A DNA stretch of 64,000 bases, taken from Urophycis tenuis (Eukaryota; Chordata; Actinopteri; Gadiformes; Phycidae). A model generated the notes under the pieces. The model saw nothing but the letters and a program-made list of their open reading frames with translations, was not told the DNA's origin and did not search any database. Positions 10,290-20,419 of this stretch are shown here, in pieces (the stretch's first letter is position 1; the number at the start of each line of letters is the position of its first letter). Location of the stretch: positions 1 to 64,000 of the forward strand of contig JAXIVH010000064.1 in assembly GCA_036785325.1 (NCBI GenBank), written 5' to 3'. A program made the translations under genes and the position numbers.

Positions 10290-11878
10290 TCACTACGAAC
10301 GCAAAATTAAAGTAACAACAGTAGACCGGTTGTATGATCAAGCAATAGAAAATAGTTGGTATAAATGGGTGGAGTTTACTGGGAAACAGATAGATGCAGA
10401 TAATTGCTATTTATGTAGTAAAAACCATCAACGTGCATTATACGTAGTAAACTATGAACACGACTGGGAAGAATGCAGAACCAACGAGACACAGATCCAA
10501 GGAACAGAGGAAGAAGTGGCGGAAAAACTAGCCAACCTGAATAAATTACGAGCAACGAGTATATCCGCAGATGAGGATCAATATCATCACGAGTTGTGTT
10601 CACTACGATGTTTAATGTTTCTAGGAACAGAAAGGTTCTCCCGATATTTGGCAAACAAACAATGGCCTGTGGGAATTATAATGAACAGGTGTATAGAAAT
10701 GGACGTAACTCTGACCCACGAAGTAGGCAAAGCAACACTTCCATTAGGAACAGATTTTAATATAGAGGAAGGATTAGACTGTTATCAAAATGACAAAAAG
10801 CTCGACAAAGGCATTTATGTGGGTCATTTGGAAGAAGTTAAGTGTAAAACAATTTGGAATGTTACCATGTATGACACCGACGAACACCCACCACATATGA
10901 TAAAAAGTGATAAACATCCAAAAGACCCTGCCCGAATTGCAGCAGAATCATTTATGGCGAACATGTGGTGGGAAGGTGCATTACTAGAGCAGGATAAAGT
11001 AGTAGCAGACCATTTTTGGATCTGTGGAAGCAAAACTATTCGCGCCATACTACCTGAGCAGTGGTATGGAAGGTGTGCAAGAGTGCGAGTCGTAACGGAA
11101 ATTGTGATACTTCCGGCATTAGACAGGAGTGTAAAAAAGTCAGAGACCAATGGGTTAGATAGACAAAAAAGAGGATACACACCGGATAAGGGAGTCAAAA
11201 TTAATAAAATAGGACAACCCATAGGTATACCAAGCAGATTCAAGGCCAGGAACGAAGTAGCAGCAGGATTTGAAGCTATCATACCAATAATAGGAATAGT
11301 GAAGAATGCAGAATGGATTAACTACATTTATTATAATCAACAGCGGTTTATTAATTATACGGATGACGCTCTTTCCGCCTTAGGTGAACAGTTGAAAGCC
11401 ACAAGCGCTATGGCTTTGCAAAACAGGCAAGCACTAGAGGCTCTTAGCGGAGAAGGGAGGTGTGTGTGAACTCATAGGCGAAATGTGTTGTACCTTTATC
11501 CCAAATAATACTGCGCCAAACGGAACATTCACACTTGCCATGAATAAACTCAAAAGGCTAAGACAGGAGGTCAAAGACAATGCGGGATATGGGAAAGATT
11601 GGTTGGCATGGCTAGAATTGCGTATGGGAAAATGGGGAACAATACTGGCTCAGCTAGGAGCAATTATTTTGATTGTACTCACAATAATGGGACTGATTTT
11701 TTGTTGATGTATTCCAGTACTAAGGTCCATGCTAGAATCAAGGCTAAATAAACAAATGATCATTATGTCCGAAGCCATAGTTGAGGAGGAAAGAATAGAA
11801 TGGGAGTATATTGGGTACAAACGGCAGAGTGCTTATGGTGATAATGAAGACATGGACGGTGAGGAATCAGAGATTTAA
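10156..11878 (+). pseudogene. env: Retroviral env, frameshift and early stop in the transmembrane subunit
   Basis: The ATG at 10156 is followed by a hydrophobic signal peptide. The surface subunit contains a C-x2-C motif (CYLC, about 10408-10419), and an RQKR cleavage site lies near 11161-11172. A fusion-peptide-like and heptad region follows. The first frame ends at 11467-11469. From about 11462 a second frame carries the C-x6-CC motif, a membrane segment (about 11630-11705) and a TGA at 11705-11707. Frame 2 then stays open for a cytoplasmic-tail-like stretch to 11876-11878. A one-base shift near 11455 and an early TGA are inferred. Env mediates receptor binding and fusion; this copy cannot make the full protein. 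Confidence 0.85.
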
Positions 11879-12542
11879 CCTGGCCTCAAGGAGGTACACA
11901 TTGATCATGCAGGTAGCCTTTCCAAGTGAAGCTGTGTCAACAATCTGAAGGCAAAGAAACATCGACAACAACATTGCCCAACAATCTCTACATTTTTTGT
12001 TTTGCATGATAAAAGTGGTTTAGGTTGGTTATACATATATTATGTTTCAACTTATAGTAGTGTGATAGTTTTGACCTGATTGTTGAAATAGCAAGTCATT
12101 TAGTAGTTTTATATTTTGTGTGTTTTTCAGTTCTTTTTAATTTACCTCCTAGTCATCTGTTCATCATATTGTCACCATTTCATAATATGCTCATTGATTG
12201 TTGAATGCTGAGTTGAATTTTCATGTGATATGACGAGAAACAGTCCCGTAGAAGGAGGTTTTCCCTACAAAAGGTAGGTTTACTCCAGGAGGACTGAGGA
12301 GGTGCATGGGGATTTTTACTACATTCCTGTAATTGGGCATTAGGACAGGGAAGTAGATGTTTATCCCAATGTACCTTGTGATGAAGGCCTGAGTCTCTGA
12401 TGAGAGCCACATTTGATGGTCGGAGAACTTGTAGTCTGAATCACTATATCACTATGAAATGTGATTATAAGTTCACACTTATGAGACACTAATACCAAAG
12501 GTTGTAATATGTAGTCATCATTTTTGGGACTTGGTAAGCCCC
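11879..12542 (+). other. Proviral region between env and 3' LTR
   Basis: AT-rich with no convincing ORF. The stretch 12235-12420 has short open frames only. Nothing resembling an accessory gene was recognised. Confidence 0.5.
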
Positions 12543-12553
12543 AAAGGGGGGAA
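12543..12553 (+). promoter_or_regulatory. Polypurine tract of the provirus
   Basis: AAAGGGGGGAA abuts the first base of the 3' LTR, as required for plus-strand priming. Confidence 0.9.
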
Positions 12554-12992
12554 TATGGAAGATATTAACCAAGTTAAAACTAGTACAATCATTGGGTTTT
12601 CCATGTAAAGCATTAACTAACTGTGGAGAGAAACCGATGCCCACTCATAAATACCTCCCTGGGTTCAACTCAAGGGTCACCCCCTGGTTCACCCCATGTT
12701 ATCTTTAAGGTGCCTGCTTAGTGGTGGTCAGAACAGGCATGGGGAGGATGGGCTCCGGCAATAAAGGAAGGAAGGACCATTTGTGTATGGTATAGGATGT
12801 TTAAGGTGATGACATCATGCTTGGAAAACAGGACAAAAAGGGGCACACGGGGGATGTGCGGCAGTCACTTTGCAAACCGACTCAGGCTTTGTGTTGCTTC
12901 GCTGCAAGCGATAATAAAGTCTTGATCATTCAAACTGCGGCCTCCCAGAACCCTCTTACTTTTGTTAAGATATGTGCTCTAGCCACCACATA
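12554..12992 (+). repeat. 3' LTR of the provirus
   Basis: 439 bp, 436 identical to the 5' LTR. Followed by the target duplication ACTGC at 12993-12997. Confidence 0.95.
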
Positions 12993-13165
12993 ACTGCCTC
13001 ATCCACTGCTTGCTTGTTAGGTACTGTAAGCCAAAAGGAAATATTTTGTTAAAAGCTTATTAAAGGACTGTAATTTTTTACAAACAATATTAAAGAGTCA
13101 CACAAAGCATTTTGGGTGTAATAAACTATTTTTGAATCACAATTTTGTAGAGAATTTAAACATAC

Positions 13166-13289
13166 CTGGGGTACTCTCACGAGTATCTGCCAATTCTCCA
13201 TTGCCATGCCGAGCTCTATAATGCCTCAGCATTGATGAAGTGCTCTTATTGATGTAAGATAGCTCTGTAGAGCAGAGCCGACACTTCAC
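13166..13289 (-). CDS. hAT transposase BED zinc-finger exon
   Basis: The exon starts after TTTGTAG, ends at a GTATGT donor, and is 124 nt long. It encodes VKCRLCSTELSYINKSTSSM followed by LRHYRARH, the C-x2-C ... H-x4-H arrangement of a BED finger, which binds the transposon ends. The preceding exon (13602-13664) supplies the start codon and the SPVWNNFDLVTPNK half of the domain. Confidence 0.8.
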
Positions 13290-13601
13290 CTACAAAAATA
13301 TAAAAACTTAATTTATCTGTAAACAATTCAAACCTCTTACCAGAGTAAAAACTAAGGTGGCCCATTGCATTAACTTGTTACAAGAAAAAACACCCTATCT
13401 CATGATCTAGAGATCAGGATCTCATAATCACGAGATAAAATGTACAATGCAGCTGTAAGGCTGTTTCACTGACTATCGGATGTATCACAGGTCAAGTTGC
13501 ATTCACTTGATAAAGTAAATGCAATGCGCCACTGTTAAAAACATATAGTATATATTTGAAAAACGAACCGTAAGCAATGCTCAAAGGAGAAAAACATTTA
13601 C

Positions 13602-13664
13602 CTTGTTTGGCGTCACCAGATCAAAATTATTCCACACAGGGGAAAACTTCTTAGAACGATCCAT
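13602..13664 (-). CDS. hAT transposase first coding exon
   Basis: The ATG at 13664 is followed by 21 codons ending at AAG before a GTAAAT donor. The product begins MDRSKKFSPVWNNFDL, the normal opening of BED-finger transposases, and joins the next exon in phase 0. Confidence 0.75.
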
Positions 13665-14575
13665 AATTACGCAAAAGCAAAACTCCATCCAACAAACCCA
13701 CGACATGTTTGTTTCCTTATAAACACACTTTGGCGCGGCACATCCAAACGATACACTTCCTGTATCGGTCACGTGATTCTTTCTTAAAGCAATACACGCA
13801 CCAATACGGGGTTTCACTCTTGAGCTCTCGGCACAGTGCTGACGCACCAGTGTCGCTCGTCCCATCACTAGTGTACGTTGCTTGGTCTCGCGCTTGTCTC
13901 CGCTCACCCCCGTATTGTCACACAGGTACAGTATCCAATCCAATCCAACCTTATTTGTTGAGCACTTTAAATAAACACAAAGGACCAAAGTGCTTTACAG
14001 GATAAATAGGATATAATAAATAAAAGGTTTACACAGGAGTAGCAATAACATAAAAATGAAATAATAAAATAATAAAATAAAATGTCAACAGCTCACGTAG
14101 TGTTAAAGCCAAGGAGAAAAAATGTGTTTTTAGGACCGCTTTAAAAACAGACAGCCTGTCTAATGTGCAGAGGCAGAGCGTTCCAAAGTTTTGGAGCTGC
14201 AACCGCAAAAGCTCGATCCCCTCTGAGCTTTCTCTTTGTTTTTGGCACCCTCAGGAGCAGCTGATCGTCTGACCTGAGGGCGCGCGTGGGCGTATAAGGG
14301 TGGAGAAGCTCAGATAGATAATGCGGGGCAAGGCCATTGAGGGATTTAAAAACAAATAAATGATTTTAAAATGAACTGAAGTGAATGGGCAGCCAGTGAA
14401 GTGAGGCTAAGATGGGGGTAATGTGCTCATATTTCCGTGTGCCTGTTAAAAGACGTGCAGCAGCATTTTGGACCATCTGAAGGCGGGCGATGGAGAACGC
14501 ACCAACCCCCACATAGAGTGCGTTGCAGTAGTCCAGCCGTGTAGAAATAAAAGCGTGTATTACGTTTTCAGTGTA

Positions 14576-15751
14576 TTACGGTTGCCTCGGGAGAATTGGT
14601 TTTAATTTGGCCAGCTGCCTCAACTGGAAGAAGCTTGATTTTATGACATATCTGATTTGGTTGTCAAGCTTGAGCTCAGAATCCACCTTAAAACCCAGGT
14701 CAGTGACAATGGGTTTGACCACCTGGGCCAGTGAACCCAGATCTACAGGTGGGGGGGTCCCAGTCGCGCCACCAAAAACAATCACTTCTGTCTTCTTGTC
14801 ATTAAAATTTAAGAAGTTCAGGGCCATCCAGGCCTTTATGTCATCAAGACACTTAAGAAGGGTATTAAAAGACTGCGTGTCATTCTTCTTAAGAGGCACG
14901 TAAATCTGGCAATCATCTGCATAGCAGTGGAATGAAATGCCATACTTTCTCAGTATGGAGCCAAGTGGGAGTAAATAGAGAGAGAAGAGAAGGGGGCCCA
15001 GCACTGAGCCCTGTGGGACCCCACAGGTGAGAGCAGCCGAGGAGGATTGGGACTCACCAAAGCTGACACAGAAGGTACGGTCTGCCAAATATGACTTGAA
15101 CCATTCACGTGCAGTGCCCCTTATGCCCACCCACTGCTCCAAACATGAGATCAAAATGTTGTGGTCCACTGTGTCAAATGCTGCAGTAAGGTCTAAAAGC
15201 CCGAGAATAACACAGTCACCGGAATCAGTAGCTAAAAAGATGTCATTAAAAACTCTTAAAAGTGCTGATTCGGTGCTGTGCAGTGTTTTAAAACCGGACT
15301 GAAAAACCTCAAGAATGTTATGCTCCTCAAGAAAGGATGTGAGTTGGCAGTGGACTACCTTTTCAAGGATTTTAGAAATAAAAGGTAGTTTGGAGATTGG
15401 ACGAAAATTGGCAAGCACTGCAGGATCTAAACCAGGCTTTTTGATCAGAGGTTGAACAACCGCCTGCTTAAAATTTAGGGGGACAACACCCGAGGACAGG
15501 CTGCTATTTATAACAATGTTTACAAAAGGCCCTACAGTAGAGAAAACCTCTTTAAGTAGTCGAGGAGGGACAGCATCGTGTGAGGAACCTGAGGGCTTAA
15601 CATGACCAACAATTTCCTGTAGGAAGGACAAAGTCACTGGCTCAAACTGGTTAAAAACAGCAGTGCAAGGAACAGAGATTGAAGGAGCAGGAGGAGCAGG
15701 AGGCGCGATAAGAGCCCTAATACAGAAGACTTCATCAATAAAAAAGTGCAT
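14576..15751 (-). pseudogene. L2-type LINE reverse transcriptase domain
   Basis: About 390 codons are open. RT blocks in order: SGFKTLHSTESALL, LDLTAAFDTVDH, CGVPQGSVLGPLLFSLYLLP, the catalytic box FHCYADDCQIYV, and a KLDNQIRYVIKSSFFQLRQLAK thumb block. The catalytic aspartates are intact. The frame continues from 15634-16131 only after a frameshift and stops about 100 residues before the usual L2 C-terminus, so the protein is broken on both sides. The nearest relatives expected are Maui/L2 elements of fish. Confidence 0.85.
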
Positions 15752-16131
15752 AAAATTCTCACAAGCAGCAGAGGAGGAATCAGAACAAACAGTCTGTGGG
15801 GCATTAAGAAAGAGTTGATGGTTTTAAACAAAACAAGGGGCTTGTGGCAGTTTGACAGGATAATGTCTGAAAAATATTTCTGTTTAGCATCTTTTACAGT
15901 TTGCTGATATTGAGACCAGCAGTCTCTCATCATTTGAAAAGACACCTGTAGCTTGTCCTTTTTCCATTTGCGCTCAGCTCTACGGCACTCTCGTCTGACA
16001 GTATGAGTTGTATCATTTAGCCAGGGTTCCAGTTTAGCTTTGGGCTGCCTTGTTTTTAAAGGAGCCACGAAGTCCAAAGCAGTTTGGCAAGTGGAATGAA
16101 ACCAAGAGCTAAGCTCTTCTGTACTGCTCAC
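15634..16131 (-). pseudogene. L2-type LINE linker region between endonuclease and RT
   Basis: The frame encodes TVRRECRRAERKWKKDK and further basic, Trp-containing sequence typical of the segment between the APE endonuclease and RT. It overlaps the RT frame by 118 bp in another phase, so a frameshift lies in 15634-15751. Confidence 0.7.
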
Positions 16132-16581
16132 AGACTCAGGGAAAACACAGTTTTGGTTAAAATAAGCTGAGAACTGGGCAGCAGTGGAAGGGTTAATGAT
16201 GCGAAAGCGACAAGTAGCAACAGTGTCAGATTTAGCTGTGTTACAGTCCGGAACAATCTAAAATAAAACGGGCATATGGTCAGAGAAAACCGCATCACAA
16301 ATATCATGGTTAAAAACAGGCAAACCATGCAATAAAACAAGGTCAAGTGTGTGTCCACGTTCTTGCGTGGGTCCAGACATGGACTGCACAAGATTAAAAG
16401 AGTCAATGAGATCCAAGAAGTCCTTCACCATTGGTTTGTCAGGACAACACACGTGAACATTGAAATCCCTGACAATAAGAACTCGGTCATATTTAGGCAT
16501 AATTTCACCCAAGAGATCGGAGAAGTCTTTTAAAAAGTTCTTGTTATATTTGGGAGGGCGATAGATCACCGCACACAGCAC
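16128..16581 (-). pseudogene. L2-type LINE APE endonuclease, C-terminal half, frameshifted
   Basis: Two overlapping frames (16581-16258 and 16406-16128) carry YRPPKYNKNFLKDFSDLL, a DFNVH catalytic motif (preceded here by VR rather than the usual GD), PTQERGHTLDLVL and a FSDHMPVLF motif. The early endonuclease motifs are missing upstream, between about 16582 and 16650. Confidence 0.75.
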
Positions 16582-16615
16582 GGTGTGAGGGCGTCCAAAC
16601 TCAAATACACTCAGC

Positions 16616-17056
16616 TCAAAGCTGGTGTACGAAGCTGACAGAGATAATGCGGAGTCTCAGCATCTGGTCAGGGCCGACGACAGGTATTGCACAGGTATCC
16701 AAAGGGAAGTGAAACCGGGGCGAGCGCCGGGAGATAGAAAGGCAAGACACAGCTCCAGACTCGGTCTTAAAAGCCGGGAAAGAGTGCGCCAAGCAGGCCT
16801 TTAGCCTCACCAGCCGACCGCTGCGTCTACCCCGACGGCGGGTGCGCTTAAGCCGAGGAAGTGGAGCCGGGGTGCGGCGCAGGTGAGCTGGGATTCCCGA
16901 CAAGAGCGGTGGCAACGTTCTATGTCCATCATACTTTTGTGTTATAAAACCATTCGCTCTGATCCGAAGATCTAAAAGTGTTTGGCGATGATACACCAAC
17001 AGAGAGTTGACTTCAGGAGTTAAAAGTGACATAAACAGCACAAACACGCACGGCAC
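16616..17056 (-). pseudogene. L2-type LINE N-terminal basic region
   Basis: An open frame with an Arg-rich segment (RLKRTRRRGRRSGRLVRLK), typical of the stretch before the endonuclease in L2 ORF2. The frame runs up to the RTE insertion. Confidence 0.6.
17031..17043. repeat. Target duplication of the RTE LINE, left copy
   Basis: ATAAACAGCACAA, repeated exactly at 18739-18751. Confidence 0.9.
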
Positions 17057-18738
17057 CGTATGGGAGAGACGGGGCGCTGCTGACCTCGACTCGGGACGTT
17101 GTGAATCGGTGGGGGGAATACTTCGAAGACCTCCTCAATCCCACCAACACGCCTTCCACTGAGGAAGCAGGGTCTGGGGACTCGGGGGGGGGGGGGACTC
17201 TCCTATCTCCGGGGCTGAGGTCGCCGAGGTCGTTAAAAAGCTCCTCGGTGGCAAGGCCCCGGGGGTGGACGAGATCCACCCCGAGTTCCTAAAGGCCCTG
17301 GATGCTGTGGGGCTGTCTTGGTTGACACGTCTCTGCAGCATCGCGTGGACATCGGGGGCAGTGCCTCTGGATTAGCAGACCGGGGTGGTGGTTCCCCTCT
17401 TCAAAAAGGGGGACCAGAGGGTGTGCTCCAACTACAGGGGGTTCACATTTCTCAGCCTCCCCGGTAAGGTCTATTCGGGGGTCCTGGAGAGGAGGGTCCG
17501 TAGGATAGTCGAACCTCGGATCCAGGAGGAGCAATGTGGTTTTCGTCCCGGCCGTGGAACTGTGGACCAGCTCTATACCCTTAGTGCGGTCCTCGAGGGT
17601 GCATGGGAGTTCGCCCAACCAGTCTACATGTGCTTTGTGGACTTGGAGAAGGCGTTCGACCGTGTCCCTCGGGGAGCCCTGTGGGGGGTGCTCCGGGAGT
17701 ATGGGGTACCGGGCCCGCTGTTACGGGCTATCGGGTCCCTGTACTCCCGGTGCCAGAGCGTGGTCCGCATTGCCGGCAGTAAGTCGAGCCTGTTTCCGGT
17801 GAGAGTTGGCCTCCGCCAGGGCTGCCCTTTGTCACCGATTCTGTTCACAACTTTTATGGACAGAATTTCTAGGCGCAGCCAGGGCGTTGAGGGGTTACGG
17901 TTCGGTGGCCTCAGGATTGCGTCACTGCTTTTCGCAGATGATCTTGTCCTGTTGGCTTCATCGGGCCGTGACCTTCAGCTCTCACTGGAGCGGTTCGCAG
18001 CCGAATGTGAAGCGGCTGGGATGAGGATCAGCACCTCCAAATCCGAGGCCATGGTTCTCGGCCGGAAAAGGGTGGAGTGCACTCTCCGGGTCGGGGAGGA
18101 GATTCTGCCTCAAGTGGAGGAGTTCAAGTATCTCGGGGTCTTGTTCACGAGTGAGGGGAGGATGGAGCGGGAGATTGACCGACGGACCGGTGCGGCGTCG
18201 GCAGTGATGCGGGCTCTGCAACGGTCCGTCATGGTGAAGAAGGAGCTGAGCCGAAAGGCGAAGCTCTCGATTTACCGGTCAATCTACGTTCCTACCCTCA
18301 CCTATGGTCACGAGCTGTGGGTAGTGACCGAAAGAACGAGATCGCGGCCGAAATGAGTTTCCTCCGCAGGGTGTCCGGGCTCTCCCTTAGAGATAGGGTG
18401 AGAAGCTCGGTCATCCGGGAGGGGCTCAGAGTAGAACCGCTGCTCCTCCGCATCGAGAGGAGCCAGTTGCGGTGGCTCGGGCATCTAGTGAGGATGCCTC
18501 CTGGACGCCTCCCTGGGGAGGTGTTCCGGGCACGTCCCTCCGGGAGGAGGCCCCGGGGAGGACCCAGGACACGCTGGAGGGACTATGTCTCTCGGCTGGC
18601 CTGGGAACGCCTCGGGATCCCCCCGGAAGAGCTGGACGAAGTGGCTGGGGAGAGGGAAGTCTGGGCTTCCCTCCTCAGGCTGCTGCCCCCGCGACCCGAC
18701 CCCGGATAAGCGGCAGTAATGGATGGATGGATGGATGG
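17044..18738 (+). mobile_element. RTE/Rex3-like LINE, 5' truncated, inserted in the L2
   Basis: 1.7 kb ending in a GGAT repeat tail (18719-18738) and bounded by a 13-bp target duplication. The GC-rich coding sequence and GATG-type tail are typical of fish RTE/Rex3 elements. The 5' part, including the whole endonuclease, is missing. Confidence 0.85.
17097..18709 (+). pseudogene. RTE-type reverse transcriptase with nonsense and frameshift breaks
   Basis: A first part (17097-17375) encodes the finger region up to a TAG at about 17373 in the ASGAVPLD context. The main frame, 17385-18356, has GFRPGRGTVDQLYTL, VDLEKAFDRVPRG, LRQGCPLSPILF and the catalytic LLFADDLVLL box, then KYLGVLFTSEGRMEREIDRR. 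It shifts near 18340 into the frame of 18317-18709, which carries the C-terminal RSQLRWLGHLVRMPPGR region and ends with PPRPDPG just before the tail. A run of 11 G at about 17187 may be a third break. The family reverse-transcribes its own RNA at a nicked target; this copy is inactive. Confidence 0.85.
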
Positions 18739-18903
18739 ATAAACAGCACAAGTACACACAGCGATAGGAGCGACCGACGGCAGGCCACACACACTGGCGC
18801 CATCTTGTGTTTTCAACATGTATCAATAACATGTATCAACAAGTATCTGCAAGCATCCCCTTTTTAATTGTGCCACATTTGTAAGAAACCTGCTTTCGTG
18901 GGA

Positions 18904-19000
18904 TGAACAGCAGAGCTGAGAATGTATGTTGCGCCCAACAAAAATGGCACATTTTGGCACATTTTCTCGGGGCAACATACATTCTCAGCTCTGCTGTTCA
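18904..19000. repeat. Perfect 29-bp inverted repeat with 39-bp spacer
   Basis: Arms at 18904-18932 and 18972-19000 are exact reverse complements (start TGAACAGCAGAGCTGAG). The spacer contains two TGGCACATTTT phrases. No TIR-TSD structure was recognised. Confidence 0.9.
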
Positions 19001-19038
19001 TGCCACAAATGCAACTAATGCAACCTTACGAATGAGGC

Positions 19039-19075
19039 ACCATTGGAAAGGGGAGGCTTCAGGCTTTCCAATGGT
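19039..19075. repeat. Perfect 12-bp inverted repeat
   Basis: ACCATTGGAAAG (19039-19050) and CTTTCCAATGGT (19064-19075) with a 13-nt loop, close to the larger palindrome. Confidence 0.85.
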
Positions 19076-19459
19076 ATAAGATCATATGGTATTCATTGCC
19101 AAGAAGCATTGTTACAGCCACAATATGTTCTACCAAATACAAATGTCATTTGTTGTGCCTTGTTTAGTACACAACCACAAATCCAAAACAACCACCTCTC
19201 TCTATTGTTTGTATTTTCACTGTAGTTATTCATGTAAAGTAGTCGGATACATTGTTTACATCTTAAAAGGGAGTTGAATAAGGGATTTAAATAAAATGTG
19301 GTGATGATCAATGTTTTTTGTATTAATGTTAGAGCAGTTAAAACAGGCTGGTCAAATTTGACCGGGAGCACCAAAGTAAGGGGGGAGAAACGAACACGAC
19401 ACAAAGGTTAACTAGAGAAATTTAAACTTATGTTTGTGTTTGTGCTTTATACTCAACAG

Positions 19460-19568
19460 CAGCTAATATCAGCAAGGATACCCTGCGCAAACTATCTAGA
19501 GATGACCTTAGGGATCTCTTTCCTGGTCCTGAGCACTTTCTTCGACGGAAAGATGTATGGCTCATAAT
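19460..19568 (+). pseudogene. SAMD3-like relic, first recognised exon, split by a MITE
   Basis: After an ACTCAACAG acceptor the frame encodes ISKDTLRKLSRDDLRDLFPG, then PEHFLRRKDVW, and is interrupted by the hAT MITE at 19569. Coding resumes at 20283 and reaches a GTAAGA donor after 20304. The short sequence looks like a SAM-like helical end. Confidence 0.5.
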
Positions 19569-20282
19569 CAGTGGCGATTTCTCTATGACTGCAAGGGAAG
19601 CTCAGCTTCCCCTAAAATGTCATGAATTAAATGGTCAAATATGTATTGTTGTGTTAACATTTAATTGACTACAAATGCGTTACAACACGTTCATCTCGAA
19701 GACGAGTTCGTTCAGAATCAGCTACTTATCACAAATCGACTGACTCGATTTTGTTAACTTCTCATACATTCCTGTAGCATCAATGCCATAGATTTCAAGA
19801 AATCGTTTTCATATACGGTCTATGTGTCAATGCATTTGCCCGTAGAAGCTGGGCGTCCATGGACTTCAATGGGACTGCAAGGAACAGTTTTTTTCATTTC
19901 CTCGAAACTCAACAGTCATTGGATAAATGCCACGATTTTGTCCCGCCCCCCGGACGCCGGGCTTCTCTGGGGGTGAATGGAGCTGTGGGCTGGCCTCGGC
20001 TGGCCTGGACGCCAAGATTCCGCATGATGATTGGAGGATCAGTCGAAAGGCTGAATCCCATTTTGATTGACAGCTATTTTGAAATATACAGTCACTTAAT
20101 CATTTCGAGCTCAGTCCCATCACAGATTTTGCAAGTGAAGTCGAAAGACAAACTGCTACCCATTTCTTGGTATTTCTTGAAAAGGAACAGAGGGCAGAAT
20201 TTACGTATAAATAAATAGACAAATTTTATGATGTAAGCCGACAATGAGCTTCCCCTCTTTAAAAGACCAGCAGCCGCCACTG
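19569..20282. mobile_element. hAT-type MITE (CAGTGGCG ends)
   Basis: The ends CAGTGGCG and CGCCACTG are inverted repeats. The flanks CTCATAAT (19561-19568) and CTCAAAAT (20283-20290) match in 7 of 8 bases, the hAT target length. 714 bp, no transposase. Confidence 0.8.
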
Positions 20283-20384
20283 CTCAAAATCCACGTGGAG
20301 GACCATGTAAGAAGCACTTCAGTGACTAAAATACTAGCACTTAACCACTGGAGGGCACGCCAGCTTTTCTCACCTAGGGTCTCG

Positions 20385-20419
20385 CATGCCTGCTTAAGTC
20401 TTTTGCAAACTTAAGCAGG
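20385..20419. repeat. Short perfect hairpin
   Basis: CCTGCTTAAGT and ACTTAAGCAGG are separated by 9 nt, just upstream of the second L2. Confidence 0.75.

Larger units (their letters stand above)
4070..12992 (+). mobile_element. Endogenous retrovirus (gamma-type, class I-like), defective, 8.9 kb
   Basis: Two 439-bp LTRs (4070-4508, 12554-12992) begin TATGGAAG and end CCACATA, and are flanked by the 5-bp repeat ACTGC (4065-4069, 12993-12997). Between them lie a primer-binding site, a very long leader, gag, a protease fused to the end of RNase H, integrase, env and a purine tract. The gamma-type traits are a gag stop codon followed in frame by protease, a single zinc knuckle, a C-x2-C motif in the surface subunit and a C-x6-CC motif in the transmembrane subunit. 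All of reverse transcriptase is missing, and gag, integrase and env each carry breaks. Three LTR differences (in the AAACAGATG, TGCTCAGTG and GGGCACCGG contexts) indicate a young insertion. Confidence 0.92.
2378..13664 (-). pseudogene. hAT transposase gene (BED finger + RNase H-like core + hATC), inactivated
   Basis: Exons in order of transcription: 13664-13602 (start codon and first half of the BED finger), 13289-13166 (BED cysteines and histidines), 13023-3956 (split by the provirus at 12992/4070), 3870-2805 (catalytic core) and 2716-2378 (hATC). All junctions show AG acceptors and GT donors with compatible phases. Defects are the 8.9-kb proviral insertion in the third exon, an in-frame TAG at 4013-4015 in the same exon, and a 19-bp tandem duplication near 2515-2552 that shifts the frame before the conserved VPCERVFS segment of hATC. 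Cut-and-paste transposition is the family function. This copy is dead, although its short ends might still be mobilised in trans. Confidence 0.85.
2099..13870 (-). mobile_element. hAT (Ac-like, ZBED-type) DNA transposon carrying a nested provirus
   Basis: The ends are TAGTGATGGGATGA at 2099 and, on the opposite strand, TAGTGATGGGACGA at 13870. They form a short terminal inverted repeat with an 8-bp target duplication. Without the provirus the element is about 2.85 kb and contains one intron-bearing minus-strand transposase gene (BED finger, hAT catalytic region, hATC dimerisation region). The coding frame is broken in several places, so the copy cannot encode transposase by itself. Confidence 0.85.
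1695..13922. mobile_element. Solo-LTR-like element split by a hAT insertion
   Basis: With the inserted hAT and one target copy removed, a unit of about 448 bp remains. It starts TGTCACACC at 1695, ends TTGTCACA at 13922 and is flanked by the 5-bp direct repeat CAGGT (1690-1694 and 13923-13927). TG...CA ends with a 5-bp duplication fit a retrotransposon LTR; no internal region is present, so a solo LTR is inferred. The family was not identified. The right-hand 44 bp (13879-13922) are separated from the left-hand 404 bp (1695-2098) by nearly 12 kb of younger insertions. Confidence 0.55.
13928..18810 (-). mobile_element. L2-type LINE, near full length but decayed, split by an RTE insertion
   Basis: Its 3' end is the (TTGGA)n-like tail at 13928-13950 on the minus strand, and its 5' end lies near an AAGATGGCGCC motif at about 18800. 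The order on the minus strand is a basic N-terminal region (17056-16616), endonuclease (16581-16128), linker (16131-15634) and reverse transcriptase (15751-14576). The 3' UTR at 13928-14575 contains no ORF. The RTE insertion at 17044-18738 is flanked by the 13-bp duplication ATAAACAGCACAA, which confirms that the L2 sequence continues on both sides. L2 LINEs copy themselves by target-primed reverse transcription. Confidence 0.8.

Noticed and set aside
10087..10654. Minus-strand ORFs opposite proviral integrase and env
   Set aside because: Shadows of the plus-strand genes; no motifs.
13709..14005. Plus-strand ORF across the hAT edge and L2 tail
   Set aside because: It spans three unrelated repeat boundaries, so it cannot be a real gene.
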